In this document: in pieces, positions 1 to 5,460 of the stretch
How the letters are laid out: each line of letters starts with the position of its first letter
How positions within the stretch are numbered: position 1 is the stretch's first letter
DNA from: CAWBCR01 sp963787375
GTDB taxonomy: Bacteria; Chloroflexota; Anaerolineae; Aggregatilineales; UBA3940
Length of the DNA: 5,506 bases
Assembly (NCBI GenBank): GCA_963787375.1
Contig: CAWBCR010000019.1
Location: forward strand, 1-5,506
Direction of reading: 5' to 3'
Translations under genes and position numbers: made by a program
Notes under the pieces: model-generated
Seen by the model: only the letters and a program-made list of their open reading frames with translations
Database searches by the model: none
Told to the model about the DNA's origin: nothing

Positions 1-52
1 GGCTGAGGTGCCGTGAAGTCTCCGCGCCCGGCCATCCTGCCTCGTGCGGCTG

Positions 53-82
53 TTGGACGGACCATCCGAAGCCTGTTAGACT
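53..82 (+). promoter_or_regulatory. Possible extended -10 promoter upstream of the first CPBP gene
   Basis: A TGT-TAGACT stretch (74-82) resembles an extended -10 element, with TG one base before a hexamer matching TATAAT at four of six positions. An upstream TTGGAC (53-58) lies 18 bases away but is a poor -35 match. Initiation near 89 would fall inside the hairpin at 83-114, which argues against this promoter and hairpin acting together. This is a motif match only; Chloroflexota promoters are poorly defined. Confidence 0.25.
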
Positions 83-114
83 CGTCGAGGGCCAGCCGTG
101 ACTGGCCCTCGACG
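83..114 (+). repeat. Perfect 13-bp inverted repeat (hairpin) before the first CPBP gene
   Basis: Bases 83-95 (CGTCGAGGGCCAG) are perfectly complementary to 102-114, with a 6-base loop CCGTGA. The stem is GC-rich and should be very stable in RNA. It ends 8 bases before the ribosome-binding site at 123-127 and is not followed by a T tract. It could be the terminator of an unseen upstream gene (stem only), an mRNA-stabilising 5' leader structure, or a protein-binding site; the sequence does not decide between these. Confidence 0.6.
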
Positions 115-135
115 CATCACACAGGAGACGCCTGC

Positions 136-810
136 ATGACGCCCGATGATCAGGCCACCATCAACCTGCTGGGCCTGCGCCTGCCATGGAAGACCACCAC
201 GGTCATCATCCTCAGCACGCTGCTGCTGATCGTTGACTACTACTACAAGACGCCGATATGGACCAATAACGGCTCCTTTGGCGCGATGCTGCTCGGCACG
301 GCCTACTTTCACCTGATCCTGTACCTGGTGATCCCGATGGCGGTGGTGCTGCTGGCCTTCCGCGAGCGGCCCGCCGCGTACGGTTTTACGCTCGGCAAGT
401 GGCGCGAGGGCATCAAGTGGACGCTGATCGTGTGGGCGGCGGCCATCCCGATCCTGTATTTCGCCGGGCGCACGCCCGACATGGTGCTGTACTACGCGCG
501 CTACGATCAGCCGCTGGGCCAGATGCTGCTGACCAATGCGCTGGAATTGTTTAGCTGGGAGTTCTTCTTCCGGGGGTTCATCCTGTTTGCGCTGCTGCGC
601 GTGGCCGGGCCGAGCGCGGTCGTGTTGCAGGCGGTGCCGTTTGCGATGGCGCACGTCGGCAAGCCGTTTCTGGAGACGATCAGCACGATTTTCGGCGGGA
701 CGCTGTTTGGCTGGGTGGCCTGGCGCAGCGAATCGTTCCTGTATTCGTTCTTTATCCACTGGTTCATCATGTCGTTTGTCGTGGTGGTTGCGTTGATGGC
801 CTTCAAATAG
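136..810 (+). CDS. CPBP-family intramembrane metalloprotease-like protein (224 aa), atypical motif
   Basis: Predicted polytopic membrane protein of the CPBP (CAAX protease / bacteriocin-processing, Abi) family. The ATG at 136 is chosen because AGGAG (123-127) sits 8 bases upstream; the frame is open back to a GTG at 13, but that extension is Arg/Ser-rich, unlike the family, and would run through the hairpin at 83-114. Hydrophobic segments lie near residues 21-37, 54-75, 93-111, 130-155, 160-175 and 202-222. Family motif 1 appears as W141-E142-FFF-R146-G, where canonical members have EExxxR, so the first Glu is Trp. Motif 2 is FAMAH (H173). Motif 3 has H208, but the residue four further on, usually Asn, is M212. 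The stretch from H173 (HVGKPFLE) looks like a known CPBP subgroup in which the first Glu is not kept, so loss of catalysis cannot be assumed. Substrate and function are unknown. It is separated by 173 bases from ccmE, so it is probably a separate transcription unit. Confidence 0.85.
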   Translation: MTPDDQATINLLGLRLPWKTTTVIILSTLLLIVDYYYKTPIWTNNGSFGAMLLGTAYFHLILYLVIPMAVVLLAFRERPAAYGFTLGKWREGIKWTLIVWAAAIPILYFAGRTPDMVLYYARYDQPLGQMLLTNALELFSWEFFFRGFILFALLRVAGPSAVVLQAVPFAMAHVGKPFLETISTIFGGTLFGWVAWRSESFLYSFFIHWFIMSFVVVVALMAFK

Positions 811-820
811 CCTTGAACTG

Positions 821-834
821 GCGCGACGACGCGC
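821..834 (+). terminator. Weak hairpin just after the first CPBP gene
   Basis: GCGCG (821-825) pairs with CGCGC (830-834) around an ACGA tetraloop, 10 bases after the stop codon. It is followed by TAAAATC rather than a T run, so it is not a convincing intrinsic terminator; it could be a processing end or chance in GC-rich DNA. Confidence 0.2.
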
Positions 835-886
835 TAAAATCGGGGATGATGTTTCATGTATGAGGTTATATGCAACCTATGATAAG

Positions 887-961
887 TGTCATCTGGAACG
901 GATGACAAAGTTCGCCCGTCAATTTGACGATTACGTGCTAGAATGTTGACGAGAATTGTCA
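887..961 (+). promoter_or_regulatory. Cluster of three TGAC/GTCA inverted repeats upstream of ccmE (candidate operators)
   Basis: Three dyads lie in 75 bases. Dyad 1 is TGTCATC (887-893) with GATGACA (901-907), perfect 7-bp arms. Dyad 2 is CGTCAA-T-TTGACG (917-929), a perfect 13-bp palindrome. Dyad 3 is TGACGA (947-952) with TTGTCA (956-961), one mismatch. All contain TGAC/GTCA half-sites, but their order is reversed and the spacing wider in dyad 3. Relative to the extended -10 at 936-944, dyad 2 covers the expected -35 region and dyad 3 the expected start site, which is where repressors or activators commonly bind. No regulator gene is visible in the window and the binding protein is unknown. 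Confidence 0.45.
936..944 (+). promoter_or_regulatory. Extended -10 promoter for ccmE
   Basis: TG-C-TAGAAT is a good extended -10 (hexamer five of six to TATAAT). No good -35 hexamer lies 16-18 bases upstream, which fits either an extended -10 promoter or one depending on an activator at the palindrome 917-929. Initiation near 951 would give a leader of about 33 bases. The surrounding 811-983 is clearly more AT-rich than the genes, as expected for a promoter region. Confidence 0.45.
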
Positions 962-983
962 GATTTGTTTCGAGGAGTGCTAC

Positions 984-1517
984 ATGGCTGAAGCGACAAT
1001 CGATACCCCCAAGATGCCGGTGACCCGCCGAGGGGGCCGCGCCAAGTTTATCATCGGTGGCCTGATCTTGCTGGCTGCCGTGGTCTATCTCGTCGTCAGC
1101 AACCTGACGTCCAACCAGCAGTACTTTATGACGGTCAACGAGCTGATGTCTCGCCAGTCGGAGCTGGTCGGGCGCAACATCCGCATCTCCGGCGTGGTGC
1201 TGGGCGACACGATCCAGTATGACGGCCAGACGCTGAGCTTCACCATCGCCAACGTGCCCGACTCGGCAGCCGAGATTCAGGACGACGGCGGGCTGGCTGA
1301 AGTGCTGCACACCGCCGCCACCGACCCCACCGCGCAGAAGGTGCAGGTCGTGCTGGTCAATCAGCCCAAGCCGGACCTGCTCCAGAACGAGGCGCAGGCC
1401 ATCGTGACCGGCACGATGGGCGCAGACGGGGTGTTCTACGCCGACGAGCTGCTGCTAAAGTGCCCCACCCGCTACGAGCAGGCGGTGCCGGATCAGGTTA
1501 ACACGTCGAGCCAGTAG
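984..1517 (+). CDS. ccmE: CcmE, haem chaperone of cytochrome c maturation, CxxxY type (177 aa)
   Basis: CcmE binds haem covalently outside the membrane and passes it to the CcmF haem lyase. The ATG is preceded by GAGGAG (972-977) with a 6-base gap. A short basic N-terminus leads into one membrane anchor (about residues 21-38), then a beta-rich extracytoplasmic domain that fits the CcmE OB fold: LVGRNIRISGVV (61-72), a PDLLQNEAQAIVTG strand region (130-143; family consensus PDLFREGQGVVVEG), and FYADELLLKCPTRYE (151-165; family F.A.EVLAKH..NY). The haem-attachment position is Cys (C160) with Tyr four residues later (Y164), giving CxxxY in place of the usual HxxxY (H130/Y134 in E. coli). Residues about 93-118 form an acidic/Ala-rich insertion between strands that many CcmE proteins lack. 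It is the first gene of the probable ccmE-ccmF-CPBP-ccmH unit. The family assignment is secure from the C-terminal motif plus the adjacent ccmF. Confidence 0.92.
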   Translation: MAEATIDTPKMPVTRRGGRAKFIIGGLILLAAVVYLVVSNLTSNQQYFMTVNELMSRQSELVGRNIRISGVVLGDTIQYDGQTLSFTIANVPDSAAEIQDDGGLAEVLHTAATDPTAQKVQVVLVNQPKPDLLQNEAQAIVTGTMGADGVFYADELLLKCPTRYEQAVPDQVNTSSQ

Positions 1518-1574
1518 GTTCCATTCCTGCGGGTGCCGTCCGCGCGCCCGCGATTGCCGACCACAAGCGCACAG

Positions 1575-1606
1575 CGGGGCGAGGCGGACGTTCCCACCTC
1601 GCCTCG
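1575..1606 (+). repeat. Intercistronic hairpin between ccmE and ccmF
   Basis: Bases 1575-1584 (CGGGGCGAGG) pair with 1597-1606 (CCTCGCCTCG), ten pairs including one G-U, around a 12-base loop. It lies in the 117-base ccmE-ccmF spacer, 28 bases before the ccmF start. No T tract follows, so a full intrinsic terminator is unlikely; it may set relative expression by attenuation, pausing or mRNA processing. Confidence 0.45.
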
Positions 1607-1634
1607 ATCATGAAGTGAATAGAGGCATGCCGTC

Positions 1635-3815
1635 ATGAGTGCTGAACTGGGTGTGATCCTGCTGATTCTGGCATTTTTCAGCGCAACCTACGCGCTGGTC
1701 GCCTCGCTGCTGGGAGCCCGCAAGAACAACGAACGGCTCGTCGAGAGCGCGCGCAACGCGGCGATCATCACCTGGCCGCTGCTGACGCTGGCCGCCGTGC
1801 TGATGATCACCCTGCTGGTTCGCGGCGATTTCAGCGTCGCGTTCGTGTGGTCGGTGACCAGCCGCGAGATGCCCACCTATCTCAAGGTGACGGCGTTGTG
1901 GGGCGGGCAGGCCGGCTCGCTGCTGCTCTGGTCGTGGCTGATGAGCACCTTCGCCGCCGCCGCGATGCTGCGCAACTGGCGGCGCGAGCACCACCTGATG
2001 CCGTACGTCATCGGCGCGAGCATGGGCACGCTGGCCTTCTTCATCCTGCTGGTGACTTTCTGGGAAAACCCGTTCGCCACTTACTTCGCGACGCCTGCCG
2101 GGGCGGTCGACCCGGCGTTGTTTGCACCCTCGGTTGTGTTGAGCGGCCTCACGGCGGCCATCACCTCTATTGCCGACAAAGCGCCCGGCTTGCTGGGTGT
2201 GCTGCTGCAGGGCGTCGCGCACTTCGCCCCGCCCGTCGGCTCCACGGTATTGGTCCCGCCCGACGGCAAGGGCCTGAACCCGCTGCTGCGCCACATCGGC
2301 ATGATCATCCACCCGCCGATGCTGTACCTGGGCTTCGTGAGCTTCGTGGTGCCCTACGCCTTCGCCATGGGCGCGCTGGCGCGCGGCGAGGTCAGCGATG
2401 CGTGGATCCGGTCCACCCGGCGCTGGACGCTGGTCGCGTGGCTGTTCCTGAGCCTGGGGCTGATCCTGGGCGGGCGCTGGGCCTACGACGTGCTGGGCTG
2501 GGGCGGCTACTGGGGCTGGGACCCGGTCGAGAACGCGGCGCTGATGCCGTGGCTGACGGGCACCGCCTTCCTGCACTCGGTCATGATCCAGGAGAAGCGC
2601 GGCATGCTGCGCCGCTGGAACATGCTGCTGATCACGTTCACCTATTTGCAGGTCATCCTGGGCACCTTCCTGACGCGCTCCGGCGTGCTTAGCTCGGTCC
2701 ATGCCTTCGCGCAGAGCGCCATCGGGCCGCTGTTCTTCCTGTTCGTGGCCGGCGCGTTCGTGATCAGTATTTCGCTGCTGATCAAGAACTGGGACGCGCT
2801 CGGATCGGACAACCAGCTTGAGAACCTGCTCTCGCGTGAGACGTTCTTCCTGGTCAACAACCTGCTGTTCGTGGCGCTCAACATCGTGATCGCCATCGGC
2901 ACGTTCTGGCCGCTGATCACCGAGCTGGCCGCCGACTACTTCCCGACCGTCGAGAAGGCAACCGTCGGCCCGCCGTGGTTCAACGGCACGACCGGCCCGC
3001 TGTGGCTGGCGCTGCTGTTGTTGATGGGCGTCGCGCCGCTGATCGCCTGGCACCGCGCCAGCGCGAAGCGGCTGGGCCGCGCCCTGCTGTGGCCGCTGGC
3101 GATTACGCTTGTCGGCGGGGCGCTGATGGTCTGGCAGGGCATCCGCAACCCGCTGGCGCTGCTGGGCTACGTGCTGGCGCTGCTGGCTGCCTCGGTGACG
3201 GTGCTCGAATTTCACCGTGGAGCGATGGCCCGCATGAAGGCCCACGGCGAGAGCTATCCCGCCGCATTGTGGACGCTCGTCGGGCGCAACCGGCGGCGCT
3301 ACGGCGGCTACTTCATCCACCTGGGCGTGATCATCATGGCCATCGGCATCATCTCGTCGAACGTCTACCAGCAGCAGACGCAGCAGGCCGTCGCCGCCGG
3401 GCAGACCATCACTCTGCATGACTACGTGCTCCAGTTCGACAATCTGGAGACCTTCACCGCCACCGATGGGCGGCAGGTGACGCGCGCGCAGACCACCGTG
3501 TATCACAATGGGCGCGAGGTAGGGCATCTCGTGCCGCGCATCGACAACTACCAGACGGGTGACCGGGCGACGATCCCCGCCACGCTGACGACCATCACCG
3601 GCGACGACCTGTACGTGCTGCTGGTCGCCTGGGAGCCGGTCAGCTATTCGAGCGCGACGATCAAGATATACTACAATCCGCTGATCAACTGGGTGTGGGG
3701 CGGCGGCTTCATCTTTATCATCGGCACGCTGATCGCGGCCTGGCCGGACTACAGCGAGGAGCGCCGGACCGTCACACACCTGGAACGCACGCCGCTGCCG
3801 GCAGCCGGGGACTGA
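1635..3815 (+). CDS. ccmF: CcmF, cytochrome c haem lyase subunit (WWD domain, 726 aa)
   Basis: CcmF is the polytopic membrane haem lyase that joins haem from CcmE to reduced apocytochrome c. The ATG has GAGG (1622-1625) 9 bases upstream and an open hydrophobic start. The WWD domain is unmistakable: W289-GGYWGWDPVEN (289-300), with MPWL following at 304-307. All four histidines expected by comparison with E. coli CcmF are present: H226 in HPPMLYLGF (E. coli H173), H314 in GTAFLHS (H261), H356 in LTRSGVLSSVHAFA (H303) and H562 in GGYFIHLGV (H491). Many membrane segments are spread along the protein, with a large hydrophilic extracytoplasmic region at about 588-675 and a last membrane helix near 688-708. 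At 726 aa it is longer than the usual 630-670. Most of the excess is an insertion at about 157-206, between the ENPF segment and the conserved GLNPLL motif (213-218). The CPBP gene starts 7 bases after its stop, indicating co-transcription and probably coupled translation. Confidence 0.97.
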   Translation: MSAELGVILLILAFFSATYALVASLLGARKNNERLVESARNAAIITWPLLTLAAVLMITLLVRGDFSVAFVWSVTSREMPTYLKVTALWGGQAGSLLLWSWLMSTFAAAAMLRNWRREHHLMPYVIGASMGTLAFFILLVTFWENPFATYFATPAGAVDPALFAPSVVLSGLTAAITSIADKAPGLLGVLLQGVAHFAPPVGSTVLVPPDGKGLNPLLRHIGMIIHPPMLYLGFVSFVVPYAFAMGALARGEVSDAWIRSTRRWTLVAWLFLSLGLILGGRWAYDVLGWGGYWGWDPVENAALMPWLTGTAFLHSVMIQEKRGMLRRWNMLLITFTYLQVILGTFLTRSGVLSSVHAFAQSAIGPLFFLFVAGAFVISISLLIKNWDALGSDNQLENLLSRETFFLVNNLLFVALNIVIAIGTFWPLITELAADYFPTVEKATVGPPWFNGTTGPLWLALLLLMGVAPLIAWHRASAKRLGRALLWPLAITLVGGALMVWQGIRNPLALLGYVLALLAASVTVLEFHRGAMARMKAHGESYPAALWTLVGRNRRRYGGYFIHLGVIIMAIGIISSNVYQQQTQQAVAAGQTITLHDYVLQFDNLETFTATDGRQVTRAQTTVYHNGREVGHLVPRIDNYQTGDRATIPATLTTITGDDLYVLLVAWEPVSYSSATIKIYYNPLINWVWGGGFIFIIGTLIAAWPDYSEERRTVTHLERTPLPAAGD

Positions 3816-3822
3816 TACGCCG

Positions 3823-4863
3823 TTGACGACTGTGCAGAACCTGTTCTGGAACCGCGACGAACGACGACTCCGGGCGCTGTGGCGGCTGCTGATCGTGGGC
3901 GTGGCGTGGCTCATCGCCAGCCTGCTGGCCCAGATAGCCAGCATGGTGCTGGCCTATCTGACCGGCGCAGCGACACTGGCGCAGCCTACCGACGCGGCGT
4001 TCATCACCAACCTGCTGTATGGCAACGCGGCGATGTTCGCGCTGCCGCTGGTCGCCAACCTGGCGACGACCCTGGGCATCCTGTGGCTGGCCGGGCGCAT
4101 CCTCGACCGGAGGCCGCTGGCGGGCTTTGGCCTGCATCTCAACCGCCGCTGGTGGGCCGACCTGGGCTTCGGGCTGCTGCTGGGCGCGCTGCTGATGGCC
4201 GTGGTCTTTGCGGTGGAAGTCGCGGCGGGCTGGGTGACCGTCACCGGCTCGTTTGAGTTGACGGCGGCAGGCTGGCCGTTTGCGCTGGCGATCCCCGTCG
4301 TGGTGATCGGCTGGGTGGCGACCGGGATCGAGCAGGAGCTGTTCAGCCGGGGCTACCTGCTGACCAATCTGGCCGAGGGCCTGAACGGAATGGGGTCGCG
4401 CCGGGCGATTGTCCTGGCGACGCTGCTGTCCTCGATGGTGTTTGGGGTGTTGCATCTGGCCAACCCTGGCTCGTCGCTGGCCAGCACGCTCAACCTGATG
4501 CTGGCTGGCGTCTTGCTGGCGGCGGGCTACCTGCTGACCGGCGATCTGGCCATCTCGATCGGGCTGCACATCACGTGGAATTTCTTCGAAGGCAACGTGT
4601 TTGGCTTCCCGGTGAGCGGCCTGGCGACCCGGCCCGCCTCGTTTCTGAGCATCCAGCAGGGCGGCCCCACGCTGTGGACCGGTGGGGCCTTCGGCCCGGA
4701 AGCGGGCCTGATCAACGTCGCGATCACGCTGCTGGGCATCGCGCTGATTGCACTGTGGGTGCGCTGGCGCACCGGGCGCGCGGCGCTGGCTGAAAGCATC
4801 GCGCAGCCGCCGCAGCCGCCCGCCGTGTCTGAGAATGTGGAGCCCGCCGCACAGGTGGGATAG
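3823..4863 (+). CDS. CPBP-family intramembrane metalloprotease-like protein within the ccm cluster (346 aa)
   Basis: Predicted polytopic membrane protease of the CPBP/CAAX-protease family. The family motifs occur in order: E170-Q171-E172-LFS-R176-G (motif 1, where canonical EExxxR reads QExxxR with an extra Glu one residue upstream), FGVLH with H211 (motif 2) and HITWN with H249 and N253 (motif 3). The latter residues correspond to the catalytic His/His/Asn of Rce1-type members, so activity is plausible, but the Gln at the first Glu position is a caution. The N-terminus (LFWNRDERRLRALWRLL, residues 7-23) is a typical basic lead into the first helix. About eight hydrophobic segments follow, then a Pro/Gln-rich C-terminal tail (about 326-346). 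The start is uncertain: TTG at 3823 with GGGG (3807-3810) upstream, or GTG at 3832. It lies 7 bases after ccmF and 12 bases before ccmH, so it is almost certainly in the same operon. Its substrate is unknown; helping membrane maturation of cytochromes or Ccm proteins is inference from position alone. Confidence 0.88.
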   Translation: MTTVQNLFWNRDERRLRALWRLLIVGVAWLIASLLAQIASMVLAYLTGAATLAQPTDAAFITNLLYGNAAMFALPLVANLATTLGILWLAGRILDRRPLAGFGLHLNRRWWADLGFGLLLGALLMAVVFAVEVAAGWVTVTGSFELTAAGWPFALAIPVVVIGWVATGIEQELFSRGYLLTNLAEGLNGMGSRRAIVLATLLSSMVFGVLHLANPGSSLASTLNLMLAGVLLAAGYLLTGDLAISIGLHITWNFFEGNVFGFPVSGLATRPASFLSIQQGGPTLWTGGAFGPEAGLINVAITLLGIALIALWVRWRTGRAALAESIAQPPQPPAVSENVEPAAQVG

Positions 4864-4875
4864 CAGGTGAGAACT

Positions 4876-5420
4876 ATGCAGTTACGTAAACGACCAATCC
4901 TGATAATTGCGGCGCTGCTGATCGCGCTGGCGGTTGTCGCGCTCGGCGCGGCGCAGACCGCGCGCGCGCAGACCCCCGCGCCGACCCCGCCCCCGGCGGG
5001 GCAGCCGTCACCGACGACCAGGTGAACGCGGTCGCCGGCGAGCTGTACTGCCCGGTGTGCGAGAATGTGCCGCTCGACGTGTGCGGCACGCAGGCCTGCG
5101 CCGACTGGCGTGAGCAGATCCGCACCATGCTGGAGCAGGGCAAGACCGCCGACCAGATCCAGACGACCTTCGCCGAGCAGTACGGGCAGCGCGTGCTGGC
5201 TACGCCCGAACGGCGCGGCATCAACCTGCTGGTGTGGGTGCTGCCGGTGGTAGGCGTGCTGGCCGCCGTGGTCGTGCTGGTTGTCGCGCTGCGCCGCATG
5301 GCGCCAGGTGCGCTGTCTGCCGAGGCGCAGGGCGCGCGGCTGACCTACGACGACCTCGATCCTGAATACGTCGCGCGGCTGGAACGCGAGTTGCAGGACT
5401 ACGTGCGCCGCGGAGCGTGA
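4876..5420 (+). CDS. ccmH: CcmH-like thiol-redox protein, interrupted by a frameshift
   Basis: CcmH keeps the cysteines of apocytochrome c reduced for haem ligation. The ATG at 4876 has AGGTG (4865-4869) 6 bases upstream and starts a classic signal peptide: basic MQLRKR, a hydrophobic core (about residues 8-26) and a cleavage site after ARA (29-31). That frame stops at TGA 5023-5025 after 49 codons. The redox domain continues in the -1 frame to 5420. It contains LYCPVC (active-site cysteines at 5049 and 5058), then a second Cys pair C-GTQA-C (5082, 5097), the helical DWREQIRTMLEQGKTADQI region, and YGQRVLATP. A C-terminal membrane helix (about 5223-5291) and a charged tail ending LERELQDY follow. 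One additional base within 4985-5001, for example in the GGGG run, would fuse the parts into a 181-aa protein of normal CcmH design reading PPAGAAVTDDQVNAVAGEL across the join. Alternatives are a sequencing or assembly indel, a true pseudogene, programmed -1 frameshifting, or re-initiation at GTG 5022, which would leave the product without its signal peptide. Confidence 0.85.
4985..5025 (+). other. Frame-change site in ccmH
   Basis: The tract contains CCCC (4985-4988), CCCCC (4990-4994) and GGGG (4998-5001). Signal peptide coding is in one frame before it and CcmH coding in the -1 frame after it. The first frame ends with TGA at 5023-5025, which overlaps a GTG codon of the second frame (5022-5024) as GTGA. 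The second frame is open upstream only to 4890 (TAA at 4887) and offers no other start codon before 5022. Confidence 0.75.
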
Positions 5421-5426
5421 ACCCGT

Positions 5427-5460
5427 CCCCCGCGTCGCCCGACAGAGCGTCGGGAGGGGG
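5427..5460 (+). terminator. GC-rich hairpin after ccmH, possible terminator without a T tract
   Basis: CCCGAC (5438-5443) pairs perfectly with GTCGGG (5449-5454) around a 5-base loop. The outer CCCCC (5427-5431) can pair with GGGGG (5456-5460) across an uneven internal loop. It starts 7 bases after the ccmH stop codon. No T run follows, so it is at best a non-canonical terminator or an mRNA 3'-end stabiliser. The remaining bases to 5506 show no gene start that can be supported. Confidence 0.35.

Noticed and set aside
13..135. N-terminal extension of the first CPBP protein from GTG at 13
   Set aside because: No ribosome-binding site of note, an Arg/Ser-rich sequence unlike the family, and it runs through a perfect hairpin. 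The ATG at 136 has a good AGGAG.
863..883. AGGTT...AACCT dyad (863-878) followed by TATGAT (878-883) as a second promoter/operator
   Set aside because: Arms are only 5 bp with an unpaired centre, and no -35 at proper spacing was found; too weak to annotate.
924..944. TTGACG (924-929) as the -35 partner of TAGAAT (939-944)
   Set aside because: The spacer is only 9 bases, too short for a normal sigma-70-type promoter; the TTGACG is better explained as half of the palindrome 917-929.
1847..2692. Open frame on the + strand inside ccmF in another frame
   Set aside because: Arg/Ala/Gly-rich shadow of GC-rich codons; it fully overlaps the well-supported ccmF.
1608..3944. Very long open frame on the minus strand opposite ccmF (778 codons)
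   Set aside because: It encodes a Gln/Arg/His/Asp-rich, non-hydrophobic low-complexity protein, typical of the antisense of a GC-rich membrane-protein gene. CcmF on the + strand has all family motifs.
3772..4569. Long minus-strand open frame opposite the second CPBP gene
   Set aside because: It shows the same Gln/Arg-rich antisense composition, and no recognisable domain.
5022..5420. GTG 5022 as the natural start of a leaderless CcmH
   Set aside because: A complete signal peptide with its own ribosome-binding site lies just upstream in the other frame, and CcmH needs export. A one-base indel explains both; re-initiation is kept only as an alternative.
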